From Cercospora beticola (Eukaryota > Ascomycota > Dothideomycetes > Mycosphaerellales > Mycosphaerellaceae): a stretch of 64,000 nucleotides of DNA. Each line of letters opens with the position of its first letter. Within the stretch, counting starts at the first letter, position 1. Shown here piece by piece: positions 1 through 10,222 of the stretch. The notes under the pieces were generated by a model. The model saw nothing but the letters and a program-made list of their open reading frames with translations. It ran no database searches and was not told the origin of the DNA. Position numbers and translations under genes: made by a program. The stretch is from contig NC_088937.1 in the NCBI RefSeq assembly GCF_033473495.1, forward strand, positions 2,294,001-2,358,000. Reading direction: 5' to 3'.

Positions 1-1186
1 GGACTGTCGTGCTGGGCGATTGATACGCGCGCCGTCGCCGAATCTGCTTGGAGGAAGTGGTGGTGGATCGGATCGCTCCACGGCGTTCACCATATTCCGA
101 TGTCTGCTAAGGCTCACTCTTGGTGTCGACCTTGCTCTCGAGTGTCTGCTGGACAGCGATGAAGAGGACGACTGTGGGGGATGCCAGTGAAGGGAGTCCC
201 TATTGATGTTAGAATGCTTATATTCTGACACAATTTTCTGACTCACATTCTCTCCGGATGGCGTTCTGGATGTCGAGTTGTCGCTTCCCAGTGGTGTACA
301 TTTTGTCTTGGTTTCAGCCAGTCGAGTAACCTGCCCGACCGATGCAAGAGACGGAGAATGCCTGTGCGCTGCCAAATCGATGGTCGTAGTGTGGGAGCCT
401 GGAGCGGATATCTTCACGACTTGGTGAGTGTTTGACTCTGTTGGTAGGCACGCAGTATGACTTACTTTGGAGGAGACGGTAATTCCTTAGACGCAGGTAT
501 TTGAATCTTTGGGAACGATCGTGGCTCTGGATCTCCGTCGTTCTGAAATCGGCTCAACAACACTCTGCTCACGACGTCGACCATGACCGCATCCCCAGTG
601 CCTTCGCCATTGAGCGCAGACATGGGGAGAAAAGTGGCACCGACACTATTGGCGAATTCGTCGCCTACACGATATGGCACTGCCCAGCCGCCGCGCCATC
701 GATCGATCTTCGCGGCCACGATGAAGAATGGTACCGCGTGCCATGGTCGCTGGTGAGGAATTTCAGAATACAGCTGGCAAATCTGACGAAGGACGTCGAA
801 TGATTCCTGGTCCGTGACGTCGTACACTAGCATGAATGCCTCGTTGTTTTGAATGTATTCCAAGAGATTGGACTGTGCCTGCTGAAGTGAACCATCGTTC
901 ATGAGATCGAATTGGATGTGAACATCTCTTCCTTGGACAGCAACATGCTTGTGCCATTCAAGCTCCATCATGGAGGTCCGGGTCTGCTCAATAAGACTGC
1001 CATAGCAGAACTGCAAGACTGTCAGTTGCAGCAACGAGAATGATCACGGAAGCGACTTACTCGTTGCAATAAACTCCGTTTTCCAACCCCTTCACATCCA
1101 AGAACAGCTATCCGTACTGAGGGTAGGTGCTGCTTGCTGTATAGATATTGGCGCACCACAGAAACCTTATCCAATGCGAGAGCCAT
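1..1186 (-). CDS. Ras-like small GTPase, partial at left edge
   Basis: Start ATG at 1186 (MALALDK). Exon 1 is 1186-1061 and carries a P-loop (GCEGVGKRS). A 50-nt intron (1060-1011, GTAAGT...TTGCAG) joins in frame to exon 2 (1010-466), which contains a Ras-fold body (AFMLVYDVTDQESF) and a switch-off-like SALNGEG (G5). The G4 motif reads AKID instead of NKxD and the DxxG motif is degenerate, so nucleotide handling may be atypical. At 465 a strong GTAAGT donor coincides with an in-frame TAA. If spliced to an acceptor at 412 and again across 246-200 (GTGAGT...CTAAC...TAG), the frame stays open to base 1 with a Ser/Pro/Arg-rich tail. If unspliced, the protein ends at 462. The first two exons are secure; the tail is tentative. 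Cellular role unknown; probably a signalling GTPase. Confidence 0.62.
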
Positions 1187-1796
1187 AGTGGAGGTGGTTG
1201 GTAAAAGCCTCGAACGAAACAAGAGGAAAGGCAGAACAAGGCAATGCGATCGAGTTAAGACTGCGAGATGAAGAACGCCATCGTGTCAGTGACGGCTGTT
1301 GCGAAACCTTTCTGCTGTATTCCAACCACATCAACCCTGCTCGCATCGCCGTTACTCGTCGTTCTATCCGGCACACGACTCGCTGGAAAGCATATCAGCA
1401 CGGTACATGGTGTGCAGCGCGTTTTGGCGCGCGACAAGTGTGGAGCAAAATTCCCCGAGAAGGGATCATCTTTGCATGTTGTTTCCTTCCGAGTGCCTAT
1501 ATAGCAAGTGCGATGCGACATGCTTGCTATGTCGAGAGGAAGATGACCCGGCACGGGAATAAGGTCGGATGCACGTACACAACGCTCGATATTTGATTCG
1601 AGTCAGAATCAATTCTGTTGACGGCCATGTGGCGCCAGTCTGCCGTTTCCAGCGCCGAAGTGCAACGCGCTCTTCACGTGCCGTCGCAAAACTAGCCTCG
1701 GCACGTGCTGGCGCTGTGTTGGTCTGACGCTGTGAACTCCTCTTCCTGTCCATTCGACGTATTGCTCGCTCACGTCCGGAGCATGATCCTGCGAGC
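1187..1796. promoter_or_regulatory. Divergent intergenic region, GTPase / PEX16
   Basis: The 5' ends of the Ras-like gene and PEX16 face each other here. Open frames across it have no domain signature and most begin at non-ATG codons. No specific operator was recognised. Confidence 0.4.
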
Positions 1797-2969
1797 ATGA
1801 GCGGCGCCATGGAGAGCCTCAAGCACGCAGCCGAGCAGACCAAAGTGGTCGTCAGCCTACCGACGAAATGGATCAACATGTACGGCGACTTCATCACCAA
1901 GAACGCGGGCGCAGTTGGACAGGTCGAAGGCGCGCTGCGTTCGTTGACATATCTCGCTCCCGGAGGCATGCGCATGTCGGATGTTGGAACAGAGGGCCTG
2001 AACTCGGGCGTGCAACTACTTTCGCTATACCACGATAATCTGCTTTCGCGTGCGCTGGCGCATTCCCTTCGAACACAACCGCGACACCAGAGTCCACACA
2101 ATCGCTACACCAGATTCTACTGCCAAAAGAGCCCAACATACCGAAGAACGGCGACTACTTTGACAGTGGTACAATATACGGAATTGCTGCTGGAGATGAT
2201 GGCGAAGAGGAAGGGTGAAAAGGCGAGATGGAGACTCGTGGTGTTCTTGGAGGCTATCAAGGCAGTGTGCAGATTGATCATGATGCGCTTGACAAACTCA
2301 AGACCGCTACTTAATCCACCTCTGCCCGAAAGAGAAGTCGTCGAGGAGAAGCCAGCGCATGAAGAAGAGGAGCTTGCGACTCCACCTTCAGAGCCCTCAG
2401 AGCCAGGCAGCGAACAATGGACGATGCCGCGGACCTCGCTGACCCTGCCGCCACTGCCGGATTCTAGCGACATCTCATCTTACTTGCTTTCCAAGGTACT
2501 CACGGCCGACGACATCAAGCCACCCAAACAACTCGTCCATCGAACATCAGGGTTTGGCGAGATAGCCGAAGTCTTGTTCATCTTGCGACCCGTTATATAC
2601 GCCACGGCGATGGCATACTGGAGCCAACGAGATGATGGACGATCGAGTGCGGATTGGAGGCCATGGCTGCTGGGATTGAGCATCGAGTACGGCGCACGTT
2701 CACTCGCGAAACGCGACCTCGACAACAGGCGACCCGGTGGTGTGGCGCGTGGTCTGACGCAGCTGGAGCGAGAGGAGATGAAAAAGCGAGGCTGGTCACT
2801 GGCATGGTGGACGATGCGTGGCGCCTTCTACGAGAACATTACCCGGACGTTCATCCAAGGCACGGCGAACAAGCTGAAAGGCAAGCCGATCTTGGACATG
2901 GTCGGGAACTTCATCGAAGACTACGAGTTTCTCTGGGACCAGTACTACTTCCCAACAGCAACTCTGTGA
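1797..2969 (+). CDS. PEX16: Peroxisomal membrane protein Pex16
   Basis: Single-exon gene of 390 residues. Pex16 is a peroxisomal integral membrane protein needed for peroxisome membrane assembly and import of membrane proteins. The sequence shows the family pattern: an N-terminal helical part (LPTKWINMYGDF), the central block NRYTRFYCQKSPTYRR, a QYTELLLEM/KARWRLVVFLEAIKA helix region with NSRPLLNPPLPERE, and a C-terminal motif YEFLWDQYYF near the end, as in other Pex16 proteins. An acidic low-complexity linker (about residues 180-215) separates the two halves. The start ATG at 1797 lies just after an ATG-rich leader and gives the usual fungal length. It is divergent from the GTPase gene and upstream of ATG8 on the same strand. 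Assignment is by family pattern; confidence high. Confidence 0.92.
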   Translation: MSGAMESLKHAAEQTKVVVSLPTKWINMYGDFITKNAGAVGQVEGALRSLTYLAPGGMRMSDVGTEGLNSGVQLLSLYHDNLLSRALAHSLRTQPRHQSPHNRYTRFYCQKSPTYRRTATTLTVVQYTELLLEMMAKRKGEKARWRLVVFLEAIKAVCRLIMMRLTNSRPLLNPPLPEREVVEEKPAHEEEELATPPSEPSEPGSEQWTMPRTSLTLPPLPDSSDISSYLLSKVLTADDIKPPKQLVHRTSGFGEIAEVLFILRPVIYATAMAYWSQRDDGRSSADWRPWLLGLSIEYGARSLAKRDLDNRRPGGVARGLTQLEREEMKKRGWSLAWWTMRGAFYENITRTFIQGTANKLKGKPILDMVGNFIEDYEFLWDQYYFPTATL

Positions 2970-3423
2970 GGGATGTCACATTTCATTGCTGTAGTTTGCT
3001 TTTGAGCGGGCGTCTATCATGCGGTTTGTCACGCAAAGGAGGGGCATTATGAACGATTCATTTGATACCTATGTAGTTTGTACGATCACAACGCGGTTCA
3101 ACTTCTTTGTGCTTCGCGTCCAACATTCTTTGTGCCATTTCGTCACGTCGGCCTTTGACTGATCTCGGCATGAACTCCTGCTTGACAGCGTGTGACGGAA
3201 TGAATCAGCATCGTGACTGTGACTCTGCGGTTCACGTTCACATGATCAGCGGAAGCGTCCGTCAGCCAGCGGGGCGCAACTTGAGCTCGACTTGACACCG
3301 CCGTTGCCTGGTCTTCCTCTCCCGAACACTCACCACCACGAACCTCGCACCACGCTCTCCACGTCCGTCCTACTTCGAGACATCTACCACAACAGCACCG
3401 CAAACTCCACCACAACCGCCGCC
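2970..3423. other. Intergenic, PEX16 3' end to ATG8 promoter
   Basis: Contains the PEX16 3' flank and a pyrimidine/CCAC-rich leader immediately before the ATG8 start. No additional gene supported. Confidence 0.4.
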
Positions 3424-3936
3424 ATGCGCTCCAAGTTCAAGGACGAGCACCCCTTCGAGAAGCGCAAGGCCGAAGCTGAGCGCATCCGCCAGAAGTACGC
3501 CGACAGAATCCCAGTGAGTGCCACCTCGGAATGCAAAGACGACGACACGCGCAACAGCGACATCGAACCGCGCATCCTGCGAGCAACCGTGCTAACGAGA
3601 ACGGACAGGTCATCTGCGAGAAGGTCGAGAAGTCGGACATCGCTACCATCGACAAGAAGAAGTATCTCGTACCAGCCGATCTCACTGTCGGCCAGTTCGT
3701 GTACGTGATCCGCAAGCGCATCAAGCTCAGCCCAGAGAAGGCCATCTTCATCTTCGTGGACGAGGTGCTGCCACCAACCGCCGCGCTCATGAGCTCCATC
3801 TACGAGGAACACAAGGACGAGGATGGCTTCCTCTACATCACGTATGTGTCTTTCTCTGTGCTCGGACACTATGCGACGGTTTTGCTAACCCACGTGCAGG
3901 TACTCGGGCGAGAACACATTCGGTGAGCTCGCATAA
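3424..3936 (+). CDS. ATG8: Autophagy ubiquitin-like protein Atg8
   Basis: Three exons, 3424-3513, 3609-3841 and 3900-3936, with introns 3514-3608 (95 nt, GTGAGT, GCTAAC branch) and 3842-3899 (58 nt, GTATGT, GCTAAC branch). The spliced product is 119 residues starting [15 protein letters not shown]. It has the ubiquitin-like fold sequence including [12 protein letters not shown] and the terminal SGENTFG. Phe115-Gly116 match the conserved processing site: Atg4 would remove the last three residues (ELA) and expose Gly116 for lipidation to phosphatidylethanolamine on autophagosome membranes. Length and sequence are essentially those of all fungal Atg8 proteins, so the call is very secure. Confidence 0.97.
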
Positions 3937-4653
3937 GCAGTTGCCGCCTCATCACCTACAATCACGACACACTCGCCACGAAGCTACTACGTTTACGACA
4001 ACACTCAGCCACGTCCCCTATGCCCATGACTGGAAGATTCTCTTTGGGAGAGGGCGTTATTGGGAGGCGATTCTGCTAGGACATCAATGAACACAACACG
4101 ATATGGATAAGAAGCGGCAGAGCATACGCCTCAGCAGGTTGGCAGGCATGACCACAGGGCTCTGGAAGCTGCGGCATAATTCACGGACGCTTCTGGTCTT
4201 AACAGATGTCACTGAGCTTGGCTTCAACATAGCATAGCTGAGAATAACAGTCCGTAGCCCTGCCATACCATAGCCGCTTCTGCTTAGCAACGCTCCCTCG
4301 GCACTTAGCATGACGTGATCGATGCTGCTGTGCACATCAGGTGACAGCAAGGGTTGCGATATCAGCATCAGCATGTGACATCTGACTTGCGCATGGTAGA
4401 GTGGCTCACACCTGCCATCAGTCATCGCATATCCCACGCGCCTTGTTCGCTCACCGCCGCAGAGCAGCTGACCATCCTCTGATAGGCGGGGAAGCACGCA
4501 GCACGCGATCCCAAGTGCGTCATGATCCTCGTCGCCAGTTAATCTAATCTAGGCGCCGAACAGTCGGCCCGAGCTGGCACAACTTCACATGCACGAAAGC
4601 TGCTCGCGCTACACGCTTCACCTATTCGACGCGTCTCGTGGGTGAATGAAATT
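3937..4653. other. Intergenic, ATG8 to NCE101
   Basis: Holds the ATG8 3' flank and the NCE101 upstream region. A 137-codon frame on the minus strand (4084-4497) has no recognisable motif and is not considered a gene. Confidence 0.4.
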
Positions 4654-4914
4654 ATGTCGACTACGTACCTCATCTCCAAGTATGCGAATTGTTGGGTGCT
4701 GCTGATATTTGTGGGGAGCTAGTGCTGATCATTGCACAGAGCGATTGACCCCATCTTCGCCGTGAGCGTGGGCATTACGGCCGCTGCTGTTCGCATCAAT
4801 CGTGAAGAGAAGGAGAAGGGGAGGACGACGCAGCAGACACTCGATGCTCTGAAGAGGAGGACTCAGCTAGTCTTTGGAGGCGCGAAGAAGGAGCAGAGCG
4901 GAGACTCGGCTTGA
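4654..4914 (+). CDS. NCE101: Nce101-like non-classical export protein
   Basis: Two exons, 4654-4679 and 4740-4914, with a 60-nt intron (GTATGC...GTGCTGATC...CACAG) splitting a lysine codon. The 66-residue product begins MSTTYLISKAIDPIFAVSVG and continues through a single hydrophobic segment (FAVSVGITAAAVRI) to INREEKEKGR and a basic tail. This is the pattern of the fungal Nce101 family, a very short membrane protein first linked to non-classical protein export in yeast; its molecular mechanism is unclear. The first exon is only 26 nt and easily missed, but the conserved YLISKA(I/L)DP junction is restored exactly by splicing. Confidence is high for the family and moderate for function. Confidence 0.88.
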
Positions 4915-5344
4915 AAACTTGGACAGGAAGAGCAGCATCGGTCAGCAGAAAGGAGGCAGCAACATGGAGTGTTGATTTGGAGATGTCTTCAACTCATGCA
5001 TCGGTATAGTGTGAAAGAAGCACCAATGATGAAATTCCTCAAGGCTACGGAATGACAAGCAGCAACACATTGCAAAGGCCCCTAGAAGAGCAAGCCTGGA
5101 GTTGAAGCCCCCGGTCTGGGCTCTTGAAAGGACAGACGAGTGATTGCTTTGCCGAACGCGAGCATCGAGGTAAAGCCTCGCCCAAGTACACTGAGTGACG
5201 TGGTAGAGAGAAGGCTATCTAAAGCCATAATCAGCCTCGCACTCCAACGATAGTTGTACGATTCGACAACCACTTATCAAGATTCATGATTGCCAGAGCT
5301 TTCTTTCTAGGACTGCCAAGAAAACAAGCACAATCTCCGCACTC
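4915..5344. other. Intergenic between convergent genes
   Basis: 3' flanks of NCE101 and of the first cysteine-rich gene. Nothing further seen. Confidence 0.4.
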
Positions 5345-5658
5345 TCATCGGTAGAAGAAATCCCTCCAGCCCGTGGAGAATCTAGAAAGCCTCTCACGCC
5401 AATGCATATCAGCTGGTGAGTGCTTGAAACCAACACAGCCGTTCGGACACTCGCCCTTCTCGCGAATGTCTTTGCCTCTGGTATCCTTTTGCCAGACCAT
5501 TTCGTGGCCCTTGCCGACTTGGGGACGATCGGCGTAGCTGCAACGAAACGTGAGATACTTCTTTTTGCATCCTGGATTGGATCAGCGACCGCGAGAACTC
5601 GACACAGCACACTTGTATACTTACCGCAGTCCCATCGACGGTATCGATAGAAACACAT
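5345..5658 (-). CDS. Small cysteine-rich protein, paralog A
   Basis: Two exons, 5658-5625 and 5571-5345, with a 53-nt intron (5624-5572, GTAAGT...GCTGATC...CCAG) that splits the glycine codon of a Cys-Gly-Cys motif. The product has 86 residues, starting MCFYRYRRWDCGCKKKYLTF. Six cysteines are shared with the neighbouring paralog: C2, C11, C13, C22, C53 and C57 (CPNGC), together with the block CSYADRPQVGKGH. No signal peptide or membrane segment is visible, so it is probably intracellular; the CxC and Cx3C spacing could bind metal, but this is inference. Without splicing the frame diverges completely from its paralog, which validates the intron. Function unknown. Confidence 0.8.
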
Positions 5659-6002
5659 CTTGCTGCAGCAGCCCCTTCGATCGGTCTTGGTGCGTGTCCG
5701 CGAGGGAAGGTATGTATATGTCCCAGGGGTTTGTCGCAGTGCTGTTGGTAAGAATTGAAGAAAATGCTAAGCTCCAGGGATATCGATTGTGGCTCGAGTC
5801 CCGGCTGATTATCGTGGCTGTACAAACGCTCGCATATGATGGAATCGCCCCATATTGGGTGAATAAGTGAGTAGATCGTTGAATGGGCTGGCCGGCCAAC
5901 CCGATCCATCCCGAAAGAAACATGACACATGCAAGAATCCCGTTTGTTACAAAATCACAAGGTTGCTGAAAGTCTCCAAAGCCGCGACGTTTCGACAGCA
6001 GG
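5659..6002. other. Intergenic between tandem cysteine-rich paralogs
   Basis: 344 bp separating the two minus-strand paralogs; it must hold the promoter of paralog A. No other feature recognised. Confidence 0.4.
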
Positions 6003-6266
6003 TCAACGCCAGAACAGCTTGTGCCATCCCTCCGATCGGATCACAATACTCGTCTTCCAATCCGGCTTCGTCCACGCGTCATACTTCCAGTTGTGGCAAT
6101 TGTTCGGACAAGGGTCATCACACTCGATATCTTTCTTCTTTGGGTCTTTGCGGTGTGTCCAAGCGTGGCCCTTGCCGACTTGTGGCTGATCTGCGTAACT
6201 GCAGCGCCAGGTGAGGAATTTCTCCCGGCATCCGCACGGGAAGTTCCGGTAGCGATAATAGCACAT
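6003..6266 (-). CDS. Small cysteine-rich protein, paralog B
   Basis: Intronless gene of 87 residues, starting MCYYRYRNFPCGCREKF at ATG 6266. It aligns end to end with paralog A: roughly 25 of the first 34 residues match, including CGC, LT-RCSYAD-PQVGKGH and the C53-x3-C57 pair, and both end in a GW--(F/L)F-R tail. It carries one extra cysteine (C49). No signal peptide is seen. The coding DNA reads straight through the point where paralog A has its intron, so the pair differs by intron gain or loss. Function is unknown; similar short MCYY-type cysteine proteins occur in fungal genomes as uncharacterised families. Confidence 0.8.
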   Translation of the reverse strand: MCYYRYRNFPCGCREKFLTWRCSYADQPQVGKGHAWTHRKDPKKKDIECDDPCPNNCHNWKYDAWTKPDWKTSIVIRSEGWHKLFWR

Positions 6267-7242
6267 GATGGAGTGAGTTGTGAATAAAATCCTGTTGGGA
6301 GTGGTGTGCGTTGCGTTGGGATCCACTGTTGTGGCTGTCAGTGGTTGGGGCGGTGACTCAGTTCTACTGGTTTAAAGGCAGGCGAGAGCAGGTGTTTGCT
6401 CGGTGGCAGGTGTCACTGGTCACATGAGCTGGCAATGTGTTGCCATGACAGGTAGCATAATGGTATGCTGCAGCAGGCTTGTCGGCGTGAGGCAAGAAGT
6501 GAGAGCACGGCGGCAACGCTACCGCGGGTACATGTAGCAAGGAATAATTCCTGCCCGCATCATGAGCACAGGATCCCAAATCGGAGCGGAGATATTCTTT
6601 CATACAGGACTGGCTATCTGACATGCCGAACTTCGTGGTTGCAGTGCAGGCGCGATTGTGCATCAGAGTAGGTGTAGAACATTCAGGGAGAACGGCCAGC
6701 CTCTTCGCAGTCGGATCCGCGTCGTCTAACAGTACGTTGAAAGTTTTGTAAGGCGTTCATGAGCATTCGCAGATTTCGTTCAAATCATCAATTGTACGCT
6801 GCCGGCCACTGCGCCCCAGCATGCACGGTCTGGTCGTTTTCTGATGCTTGCTGACGAAATGGTAGTCGTGAGTGATGAGCTGAGAGGGATGAGACACACA
6901 AGCTCAAAGGATGTGCCGTCGCTCACGGTAAATGCTGAATGAACACACATCTTGACATTTTCTGAATGTGTTGCTGAAGGTGAGGTCTGCAGAAGTCCCG
7001 AAGTGCTTGGCGAGACGATCCAGCAGCAGGCAAGACCCTGATTCAACACGTCCTTCAGGTTGCTGACGCGCGGGCAGTCCCCTTCGCGACAACTTTTGTA
7101 CCAACGCCCGACTGTGGCAGCATTGGATCTCCAGACGCAGTGATTTCACTGTCTATCCGCCGAGCTGGCGCTCACTTCCTAAGCGTGGGGCCACCGCCCT
7201 GCGCCGGTACCACCATTCCCACTACCGCCGGTCCACCCCAGG
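6267..7242. other. Intergenic, cysteine-rich gene to MID1
   Basis: 976 bp between divergent genes. Open frames on both strands (for example 6364-6663 minus) show no domain features. Nothing specific recognised beyond an assumed divergent promoter. Confidence 0.35.
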
Positions 7243-9240
7243 ATGCTATGCCAATGCCCCAAACTCACGCCCCTCCAGACCCGTCTCGTTGCCTCTCTGG
7301 GCGCACTTGCGCTCATTGTGCTGGTCTACTGGTCACTGTCGAATCCGCACTTCGCATACGCCGCTGAGTTGGCATATGATGGGACCGGGCAGCTGAGGGG
7401 CGGCGAAGACCACAACTGGCATCGGATACGAGAGTCGGAAAATGAAGACGGCATCAATGAGGGTGAAGAGCGAGCGACTGGCAAGAAGGGTGCGTCGACA
7501 CTAGCCAAGAGACAAAGTGCAGAGGCAGCGCAGATCAGCGGCAACAACATTGGCACGCCTTACAATGTATACCCAGGCAACACGACTATCTTTTTGTACC
7601 CCAACCGCTTTCTGGCGGCCAATCGCACTGAGAAAGGACCTGGGCTTCCAAATGACTTGACTGGAAAGCGGGATGTCCATTCACAGCACGCGGAGCTGCG
7701 CAAGCGACAAGACAGCAATACGGACCGGACTATCTATATCTCTGCAAACGTGTGCTCGCAACCAACGAATAATACAGAGGTCGCCTCTCTGTCCCCAGGT
7801 CAGCTTACACTTTATGTGTCCACCACCTCTGAGAACCAGGCTCCCGGACCGGGCGGGCGCAACAACACGCAGACCGTTCATCCTTTTAGAGGTGGATTTG
7901 TGAACGCATCCGTGCCCAATGCCAGCGGCGACTGGTACATGGCCGTGCATGCTCCCGGTCTGCCAGAAGGTTTTACTGGCTTCTGGAACCTCGAGTTGGC
8001 AGTCTCCATTGACGACTACTTCCATGCTGCTGAGTTCAACGATCCATTCTTATACCAGGTCGATACGGACATCAACTCCGCACTCTTGGTCACGGACAAC
8101 CTGACGCAAGCTGCGCCCGATGACCCTGTCTATCAAGAGTGGCTAGATCTAGCAGCGCCGTTCAGTCTGTTCGTCAGCAATAAAAATCTTACCGGCTTGG
8201 TCGGGATGGAGAACTCATATTGCGGCCTGCAAAACTTCATACGCGCCAACAAACAGCTGAAGGCTGATCAGAACGATTTGTCAGGCAATGAGACGAACAT
8301 ATCCATGGGTATGATCACGCGCGGTCTGGGACGCAAGCCAAAGGAACAGTTCTATGTCGACAATCTCAATGGTTCGAGTGAATACAATGCGTACCTTGCC
8401 CTTGACGGCAATTCAACGGCATCTGGCGACGGCGTTGTAGGTGGTGGCGGCAAGGTCTGGAAAGCTGTTCCGTTCAGGACGAAGACGGATGGCAATTGTC
8501 AACTGCTCTTCAACTTGACGTTCTGCGACGAAGTGGCGTACGCCGTTCCTGCGAACCCAAATAATCCCGATGTCGGGACGTTCGAAGCCCTGCAGGAATT
8601 TTACGAAAACTATACTCTGAAGTGGTATGCGCCTTTCAACTACACCTTGGCGCAAATCCCGTGCAATACGACTTCTGAGTCCAAATACTCACTGGCCAAA
8701 GGCTGCGATGACTGTGCAGCAGCGTACAAAGAGTGGCTGTGCGCTGTTTCCATACCTCGATGCGAGGACTTCTCGAACATGGCGGATCACTTGCAAATAC
8801 GTAATGTTGGACAACCTTTCTACAACAACAATTCGATGCTCAGCGACACGAAGCTGAACGAGAATTATATTAATATGGAAGACGCCCCTACAGTTGATGG
8901 CACCATCGCTTTTGATCAGACCCTCATTTCGAGCTTCGCCACCAATCAGTCGCGAAATTCCGCAATCGATGAAACCATCAAACCCGGGCCGTACAAAGAG
9001 GTGCTGCCCTGCGAGGACCTGTGCTACAGCCTGATGCAAAGCTGCCCTGCATCCATGCAATTCGCTTGTCCCTATCCTGGCCGAGGGCTGGAAAGAGGAT
9101 ATGGGAAACGAACTGGTGACTTGACTTGCAGCTATCTGGGTGCAGTCTATTACTTGGGTGACGGAACGAACGTGCAACTATCCTTGATGAGGACAATAGT
9201 GGTGGCAGCACTGACGGCATTTGCGATTGCCTTGATATGA
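7243..9240 (+). CDS. MID1: Stretch-activated calcium channel subunit Mid1
   Basis: Single exon, 665 residues. Mid1 is the glycosylated, membrane-associated partner of the Cch1 channel that admits calcium after mating, wall or ER stress. The protein has an N-terminal hydrophobic segment (TRLVASLGALALIVLVYW) acting as signal or anchor, a long extracytoplasmic region with many N-x-S/T sites, and a conserved cysteine-rich C-terminal half with CNTTSESKYSLAKGCDDC, CAVSIPRCEDF and the family hallmark PCEDLCYSLMQSCP. It ends in a short hydrophobic tail (TIVVAALTAFAIALI), consistent with membrane attachment. Start ATG at 7243 gives a proper signal anchor. Family assignment is secure. Confidence 0.92.
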   Translation: MLCQCPKLTPLQTRLVASLGALALIVLVYWSLSNPHFAYAAELAYDGTGQLRGGEDHNWHRIRESENEDGINEGEERATGKKGASTLAKRQSAEAAQISGNNIGTPYNVYPGNTTIFLYPNRFLAANRTEKGPGLPNDLTGKRDVHSQHAELRKRQDSNTDRTIYISANVCSQPTNNTEVASLSPGQLTLYVSTTSENQAPGPGGRNNTQTVHPFRGGFVNASVPNASGDWYMAVHAPGLPEGFTGFWNLELAVSIDDYFHAAEFNDPFLYQVDTDINSALLVTDNLTQAAPDDPVYQEWLDLAAPFSLFVSNKNLTGLVGMENSYCGLQNFIRANKQLKADQNDLSGNETNISMGMITRGLGRKPKEQFYVDNLNGSSEYNAYLALDGNSTASGDGVVGGGGKVWKAVPFRTKTDGNCQLLFNLTFCDEVAYAVPANPNNPDVGTFEALQEFYENYTLKWYAPFNYTLAQIPCNTTSESKYSLAKGCDDCAAAYKEWLCAVSIPRCEDFSNMADHLQIRNVGQPFYNNNSMLSDTKLNENYINMEDAPTVDGTIAFDQTLISSFATNQSRNSAIDETIKPGPYKEVLPCEDLCYSLMQSCPASMQFACPYPGRGLERGYGKRTGDLTCSYLGAVYYLGDGTNVQLSLMRTIVVAALTAFAIALI

Positions 9241-9493
9241 GCAACGCTCGCGAATGGACACATGATGAGGAGCGTTTATGATACCCAAGATAGAGATGAG
9301 AATGGACATATGATCCGTGCGCATGATACGATCACTGACACGACTTCCAAGTATGATAACCCCGACGCCAATGTGATCCTGGTATCGCCGGCGTGGCTGC
9401 CTCTCCGCCACCTTTTCGTGCTCTTCCATATCTTACGTTTCTGTGACTAGTACATGCTACTACAGCTTTCGGTACACAAAGGCTGAAGTGAAA

Positions 9494-10222
9494 TCATATC
9501 CCGTGATACACCACAGTCCAAGGCGTGATGCCCGAGCGATATTTTCGTAGGATGGCACAGGGTCGTTCCTCTTCTTCACTAAACGTTTTGTTCCCTTCAC
9601 CCGCTACCAGGTCGCTGATTCTTGTCTCCCTCTGCCGTGACACCATACCCTCCGCTTCTTCATATCCCTCAGGAAAGAAACTTTTACAACTACTCCATTT
9701 TTCGTAGATGTGCCAAAAGTCCCCCGGTGCTTGTAGTAAGAACTGGTTTTTCCCAAAGTACTTAGGCCATAGTTCTCCACGGATTGCTTTGCTGACGTTG
9801 AGAATCGAGGGCGGAGTGTAGGAGTATGTGATTAGGATGATCTGGTGCTGGGGGATCGAGAATGTGAGGTTGATGATATGGTCTTGGAGTTCTTGTGGGA
9901 GAGATTGGATTTTTAGTGCGAGGAATTCTGAGGATAAGTCGTCTTGGGATGGTCGTCCAGTCTGAGTAGCGGAGCTTGACTCGAGTGATCTGAAGTTCTC
10001 GAGGTGAAGTGACTTTTGATATGTCTCTGGTGCGCCATCGATAGGTCTTCTTGGTCTCCTTCCTGGTGTTCTCATTTTGATTGAGATTTTGATGTTTTTT
10101 TTTTTCGAAGCTGGTGTTCGATATGGAAAATATGTGGTGCGCGGCACATGTGGGTCAATAGGTTCGAAGTCAACCATTGTTGCACATACTTGTTCGGGCC
10201 ACGATCCGACAAATAGTAACAT
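9494..10222 (-). CDS. Hypothetical protein with LPQELQDHI (F-box/2EXR-like) motif
   Basis: 242 residues from ATG 10222; alternative in-frame starts at 10177 (MVDFEP) and 10075 (MRTPGR) are possible because the first 50 residues are weakly protein-like. The recognisable part is LPQELQDHIINLTFSIP followed by a segment ending SKAIRGELWPKYFGKNQFLL. That pattern resembles the short helical N-terminal motif (LP-E(L/I)---I) of the abundant fungal F-box-like/2EXR family. A Lys/Arg-rich stretch with KKKNIKISIK lies near the N-terminus. It converges with MID1 (253 bp between stops). Function unknown. Confidence 0.6.
   Translation of the reverse strand: MLLFVGSWPEQVCATMVDFEPIDPHVPRTTYFPYRTPASKKKNIKISIKMRTPGRRPRRPIDGAPETYQKSLHLENFRSLESSSATQTGRPSQDDLSSEFLALKIQSLPQELQDHIINLTFSIPQHQIILITYSYTPPSILNVSKAIRGELWPKYFGKNQFLLQAPGDFWHIYEKWSSCKSFFPEGYEEAEGMVSRQRETRISDLVAGEGNKTFSEEEERPCAILRKYRSGITPWTVVYHGI

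Noticed and set aside
4084..4497. 137-codon minus-strand frame between ATG8 and NCE101
   Set aside because: No start context, no domain, and irregular composition; treated as non-coding.
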